Below are positions 5,654-6,482 of a stretch of DNA of 6,482 nt, piece by piece (position 1 is the stretch's first letter; every line of letters begins with the position of its first letter). The stretch is from the NCBI GenBank assembly GCA_049601975.1, contig JBMYRC010000188.1:1-6482 (forward strand), given 5' to 3'. The position numbers were made by a program, and so were the translations under genes. Source of the DNA: UBA6544 sp049601975 (lineage in GTDB: Bacteria > Pseudomonadota > Alphaproteobacteria > UBA8366). The notes under the pieces were generated by a model. That model searched no databases, had not been told where the DNA came from, and was given only the letters and a program-made list of their open reading frames with translations.

Positions 5654-6482
5654 TTAACGGGCGCGCCGTTGTTGGCGCGCTAAACTCGCGATTTGGAGCA
5701 GGGCCCGCCCACATACCAACTCTTCCGGAATGCCCGTCCGTTTGCATTGAAGTTCCGCCTCCAGCGTTAATTGCAGTCCGCGCGCCAATGCGTTACCGCG
5801 CCAAATCTTAAGTTGGCCTTGAAATCGACGCTCCAATTTATAAAAAACCGGTGGCCGCAGGGATTTCAAAACGCGGGCGGCTTCTTCTCCTTGCGCAATT
5901 CGTACCCCTGCGCTTTCCAACTTCATCAAGTGGTTGGTGAGTGCACGGAGGATACCGACGGAGGAGGCGCCAGCTTGAAAAGAACGCATGAGAAAGAGAT
6001 CGACGCCATTTGAATCTCCGTCGCCAGCGGAATAGATCAAATCATCCATGGAGTCGGCGGCGCTATCGCCGACACTGGCCATCGCTGTTTCCAAATCCAC
6101 TTCGGACCCAGGCCCAGAGAACAAAGCCAGTTTTTCAATTTCACTGCGCGAGACGCCACGGTCCGACCCAAGGCGACCCACCAACCATCCGGCAGCTTCG
6201 GAGGTTATGCGAACGTCGTTTTCCGCGAGTGTTTCACGAATAACGCCATCCAGGCTGCCTGCGTCGTCGGCATAACAGGCAATTGCGGCGGCATCATCCG
6301 ACTTCTCCGCGAGTTTTCGCAATGCGGATCGTGGACTGAGTTGTCCTGCTTGAAGGACGGTAAGGGCATCACCCGGGGTATTCTGGATCACCGATTCTAT
6401 AATGGACGCGATATTGTCCCCGGCCTCGCGGACGCGAATCAGCCGTCGCCCCCCCATCATCGAAATCGCAGAAACCTCGTCG
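5654..6482 (-). CDS. holA: DNA polymerase III delta subunit HolA, 5' end missing at window edge
   Basis: HolA is the clamp-loader subunit that opens the beta sliding clamp for the replicative DNA polymerase. The frame is open to the right edge, so the first ATG at about 6460 is internal: upstream codons continue as D-E-V-S-A-I-S before M-M-G-G-R-R-L-I-R-V-R, which is the usual interior segment after the first ~70 residues. The missing part would hold the N-terminal nucleotide-fold motif. The visible 275 codons include LGSDRGVSRSEIEKLALF, the delta hallmark in the middle domain, and the C-terminal clamp-loader collar region with LRPPVFYK, a conserved L-T-L-E-A-E and K-R-T-G-I-P. The protein ends in a basic tail, R-Q-Q-R-R-A-R. 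It converges on parB with only 4 bp between stops. A seven-base G run (C7 at 6449-6455 on the plus strand) lies in the codons after M-M. Confidence 0.92.
   Translation of the reverse strand, partial: DEVSAISMMGGRRLIRVREAGDNIASIIESVIQNTPGDALTVLQAGQLSPRSALRKLAEKSDDAAAIACYADDAGSLDGVIRETLAENDVRITSEAAGWLVGRLGSDRGVSRSEIEKLALFSGPGSEVDLETAMASVGDSAADSMDDLIYSAGDGDSNGVDLFLMRSFQAGASSVGILRALTNHLMKLESAGVRIAQGEEAARVLKSLRPPVFYKLERRFQGQLKIWRGNALARGLQLTLEAELQCKRTGIPEELVCGRALLQIASLARQQRRAR
5661..5680. terminator. GC-only inverted repeat at the parB/holA convergence; possible terminator
   Basis: The arms GCGCGCC (5661-5667) and GGCGCGC (5674-5680) form a perfect 7-bp stem around the six-base loop GTTGTT. A G-U pair can extend the stem by one step. 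It starts 11 bases after the parB stop and lies inside the last codons of holA on the opposite strand. No T-tract follows on either strand, so it is not a canonical intrinsic terminator. It could still slow or end transcription of parB, protect the 3' end, or simply reflect arginine/alanine codons in holA. Confidence 0.35.

Noticed and set aside
6230..6245. Possible third parS in holA: perfect left half TGTTTCAC.
   Set aside because: Only 12 of 16 positions match and the right half is broken, so strong ParB binding is not expected. It falls in conserved holA coding sequence.
6456..6482. holA starting at the ATG near 6460, i.e. a truncated or frameshifted gene.
   Set aside because: The reading frame stays open to the window edge with family-like residues upstream, so the gene continues outside the window and this ATG is internal.
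1..6482. Hidden novel system: toxin-antitoxin, phage defence, mobile element, CRISPR or riboswitch.
   Set aside because: All six long frames are well-known housekeeping genes covering nearly every base, and no terminal repeats, repeat arrays or structured leader were seen.

Overview
The window is an ordinary core-chromosome segment, most likely from an alphaproteobacterium. The order mnmE - mnmG - rsmG - parA - parB, followed by a convergent holA, is the arrangement I recall for alphaproteobacteria, and the proteins read like alphaproteobacterial versions, possibly Rhodospirillales-like. The order-level guess is weak because it rests on remembered similarity and no search was run. I see no mobile element, tRNA, rRNA, CRISPR array or unknown accessory system. 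Coding density is very high, and the longest stretch without a gene is 97 bp.

Layout from left to right: mnmE (17-1342) is followed by a 97-bp spacer. The spacer opens with a perfect 16-bp parS palindrome directly against the mnmE stop codon, followed two bases later by a second, unrelated 10-bp palindrome. Then come mnmG (1440-3320), rsmG (GTG start 3313, to 3945), parA (3938-4756) and parB (4753-5649). These four genes are chained by overlaps of 8, 8 and 4 bp. A second perfect parS lies inside the 5' end of rsmG and is read in frame as V-S-R-E-T. On the opposite strand, holA (5654 to beyond 6482) converges on parB with 4 bp between the two stop codons. A GC-only hairpin lies inside the last codons of holA. 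The holA 5' end is cut off by the window edge.

Two functional themes are joined. MnmE and MnmG form the complex that modifies the wobble uridine of certain tRNAs, and RsmG methylates 16S rRNA, so the left half is RNA modification. ParA, ParB and the two parS sites make up the chromosome partition system: ParB loads at parS as a CTP-dependent clamp and stimulates the ATPase of ParA. Both parS sites lie just upstream of the genes encoding the proteins that use them, about 2 kb apart and flanking mnmG. HolA is the delta subunit of the DNA polymerase III clamp loader.

The points most worth a second look are the parS site embedded in rsmG coding sequence, the parS site abutting mnmE, a sharply AT-rich stretch in the 3' part of rsmG that holds a plausible parAB promoter, and a change in strand composition between mnmE and parB. 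None of these amounts to a previously undescribed system.
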